Below, piece after piece: positions 31,151-32,004 of a DNA stretch of 32,004 nucleotides. The DNA lies in NCBI GenBank assembly GCA_014874455.1, contig JADBJL010000003.1:1-32004 (forward strand). The letters run 5' to 3'. The position numbers and the translations under genes are program-made. A model generated the notes under the pieces. That model was not told where the DNA came from. It ran no database searches and saw nothing but the letters and a program-made list of their open reading frames with translations. The stretch is from Thermomicrobiaceae bacterium (GTDB taxonomy: Bacteria > Chloroflexota > Chloroflexia > Thermomicrobiales > Thermomicrobiaceae). Numbering within the stretch: the first letter of the stretch is position 1; the number at the start of each line of letters is the position of its first letter.

Positions 31151-32004
31151 GTTTCAGGCCCTCATAGCTACTGTCGGAACAGCCAACGCTGGTTTGGGCC
31201 AATGTCCATCGTCAGGTTTCAAGCCCTCATAGGTACTGTCGGAACATGACTTCGACCTTGAGGAAGCTGATCGGGCTGGTGGGGTCGTTTCAAGCCCTCA
31301 TAGGTACTGTCGGAACTGTACCCCCCGCACGATATCTCCATCGACTTCGAGCTGTTTCAAGCCCTCATAGGTACTGTCGGAACAAGGGGCCTTGCCGGCG
31401 TTGTGCCGGATGGTGACCCGGGTTTCAAGCCCTCATAGGTACTGTCGGAACGCGCTCGCGCTCTGCCTCGTCCTGGTAGAGGTGCCAGGTTTCAAGCCCT
31501 CATAGGTACTGTCGGAACCCGGAGCGGATCGCCGAGCGGAGCCAGCTCCTGGCGGTTTCAAGCCCTCATAGGTACTGTCGGAACGATCGTCGGCCACTGG
31601 CACCGGGCGCAGGTGTATCTCGTTTCAAGCCCTCATAGGTACTGTCGGAACGCTGCTCGGCGAGCTGTTCGATGACCTCACCCATCTCGGGTTTCAAGCC
31701 CTCATAGGTACTGTCGGAACGCTGCGGCTGCCCGCGGGACGGGCAGAAGCACGTGGTGGTTTCAAGCCCTCATAGGTACTGTCGGAACCACGGCTGCCCG
31801 TTCGAGGTGAGGATCTTCCGGGTCGTTTCAAGCCCTCATAGGTACTGTCGGAACGGTCCTTGCTCGACCTGCACATCCCACCACGCTAGCGGCGGTTTCA
31901 AGCCCTCATAGGTACTGTCGGAACTTAGGGGAGGTGCGGCGGCTGATGCAGGGCGAGACAGTTTCAAGCCCTCATAGGTACTGTCGGAACCAGGACGACC
32001 CTCA
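31151..32004 (-). CRISPR. CRISPR array, 13 repeats visible, continuing past the right edge
   Basis: The 30-base repeat (plus strand) starts GTTTCAAGCCCTCATAGG and ends TACTGTCGGAAC. Copies start at 31151, 31216, 31287, 31354, 31422, 31489, 31555, 31622, 31691, 31759, 31825, 31895 and 31961. The twelve full spacers are 35-41 bases and all different; a thirteenth is cut by the window end. The first copy has two changes (AAGCCC to AGGCCC, GGTAC to GCTAC); the other twelve are identical. A degenerate repeat marks the trailer end, and the repeat's minus-strand form ends TTGAAAC, like the 5' handle of many type I and III crRNAs. Both indicate transcription right to left, with the leader beyond 32004. 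No cas gene is in the window, so the type cannot be set. Confidence 0.97.

Noticed and set aside
31384-31421. Spacer 4 resembles the chromosome near 23706-23726 (17 of 20 bases around TTGTGCCG...ACCCG)
   Set aside because: Only part of the spacer matches, with three mismatches; in GC-rich DNA this is weak, so self-targeting is not claimed.
31694-31876. Short minus-strand open frame with repeated S-T-Y-E-G-L-K
   Set aside because: It is translation of the CRISPR repeat, not a gene.

Overview
The window looks like chromosome from a high-GC thermophilic member of the Chloroflexota, most likely Thermomicrobia (a Thermomicrobium, Thermorudis or Sphaerobacter relative). The basis is indirect: G+C-rich coding DNA (a hand-counted line, 9601-9660, is 45/60 G+C), frequent GTG and TTG starts with strong GGAGG-type ribosome sites, gene families common in that group, and a CRISPR repeat ending in TTGAAAC when read on the minus strand. 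No rRNA or marker allows a firm species call.

Layout. 1-4080: a secreted L,D-transpeptidase, a gamma-glutamylcyclotransferase (minus), an Asp-box beta-propeller protein and a dienelactone hydrolase. 4277-5788 (minus): gltX. 6168-13963: a coherent catabolic block with a LacI-family regulator, gamma-glutamyltransferase, a D-cysteine desulfhydrase/ACC deaminase-type PLP enzyme, and a peptide ABC importer (Tat/lipoprotein binding protein plus two permeases, no ATPase genes here). Two CCGG-centred palindromes, one over the lacI promoter and one directly between lacI and ggt, are candidate operators. I infer uptake and breakdown of gamma-glutamyl or cysteine-containing peptides. 14048-16106: a small secreted protein and, convergent, a trypsin-like protease with three C-terminal repeats of unknown function. 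16720-18898: an operon of an unknown 145-residue protein, RNase III (with an unusual Gly in place of a metal-binding Asp) and ribose-phosphate pyrophosphokinase.

18914-23614 is a compositionally different segment (20521-20580 is 34/60 G+C). It holds a cytochrome oxidase operon (coxB-coxA-cox4-coxC, minus) and an upstream cysteine-rich PAS-LuxR regulator with a near-consensus promoter. It is bracketed by two copies, in the same orientation, of an imperfect 38/39-base repeat, which suggests an inserted island. After it come a class B penicillin-binding protein with an NTF2-like domain, a membrane PAS-GGDEF-EAL protein with a degenerate EAL half, a GIDE-domain membrane protein overlapping a redoxin-like protein, two tandem tRNA-Ser genes (GCT and TGA, minus), and a CRISPR array running off the right edge. 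No cas genes are in view. The repeat's GAAAC end and the decayed copies at the left both say that the array is read right to left, with its leader outside the window.

The features most worth attention are the repeat-bracketed oxidase island, the LacI operator pair controlling gamma-glutamyl peptide breakdown, the protease carrying a triplicated RWH repeat, the RNase III active-site substitution, and an older CRISPR repeat relic one unit beyond the recognisable array. I did not find a gene cluster that I can defend as a wholly new defence or biosynthetic system.
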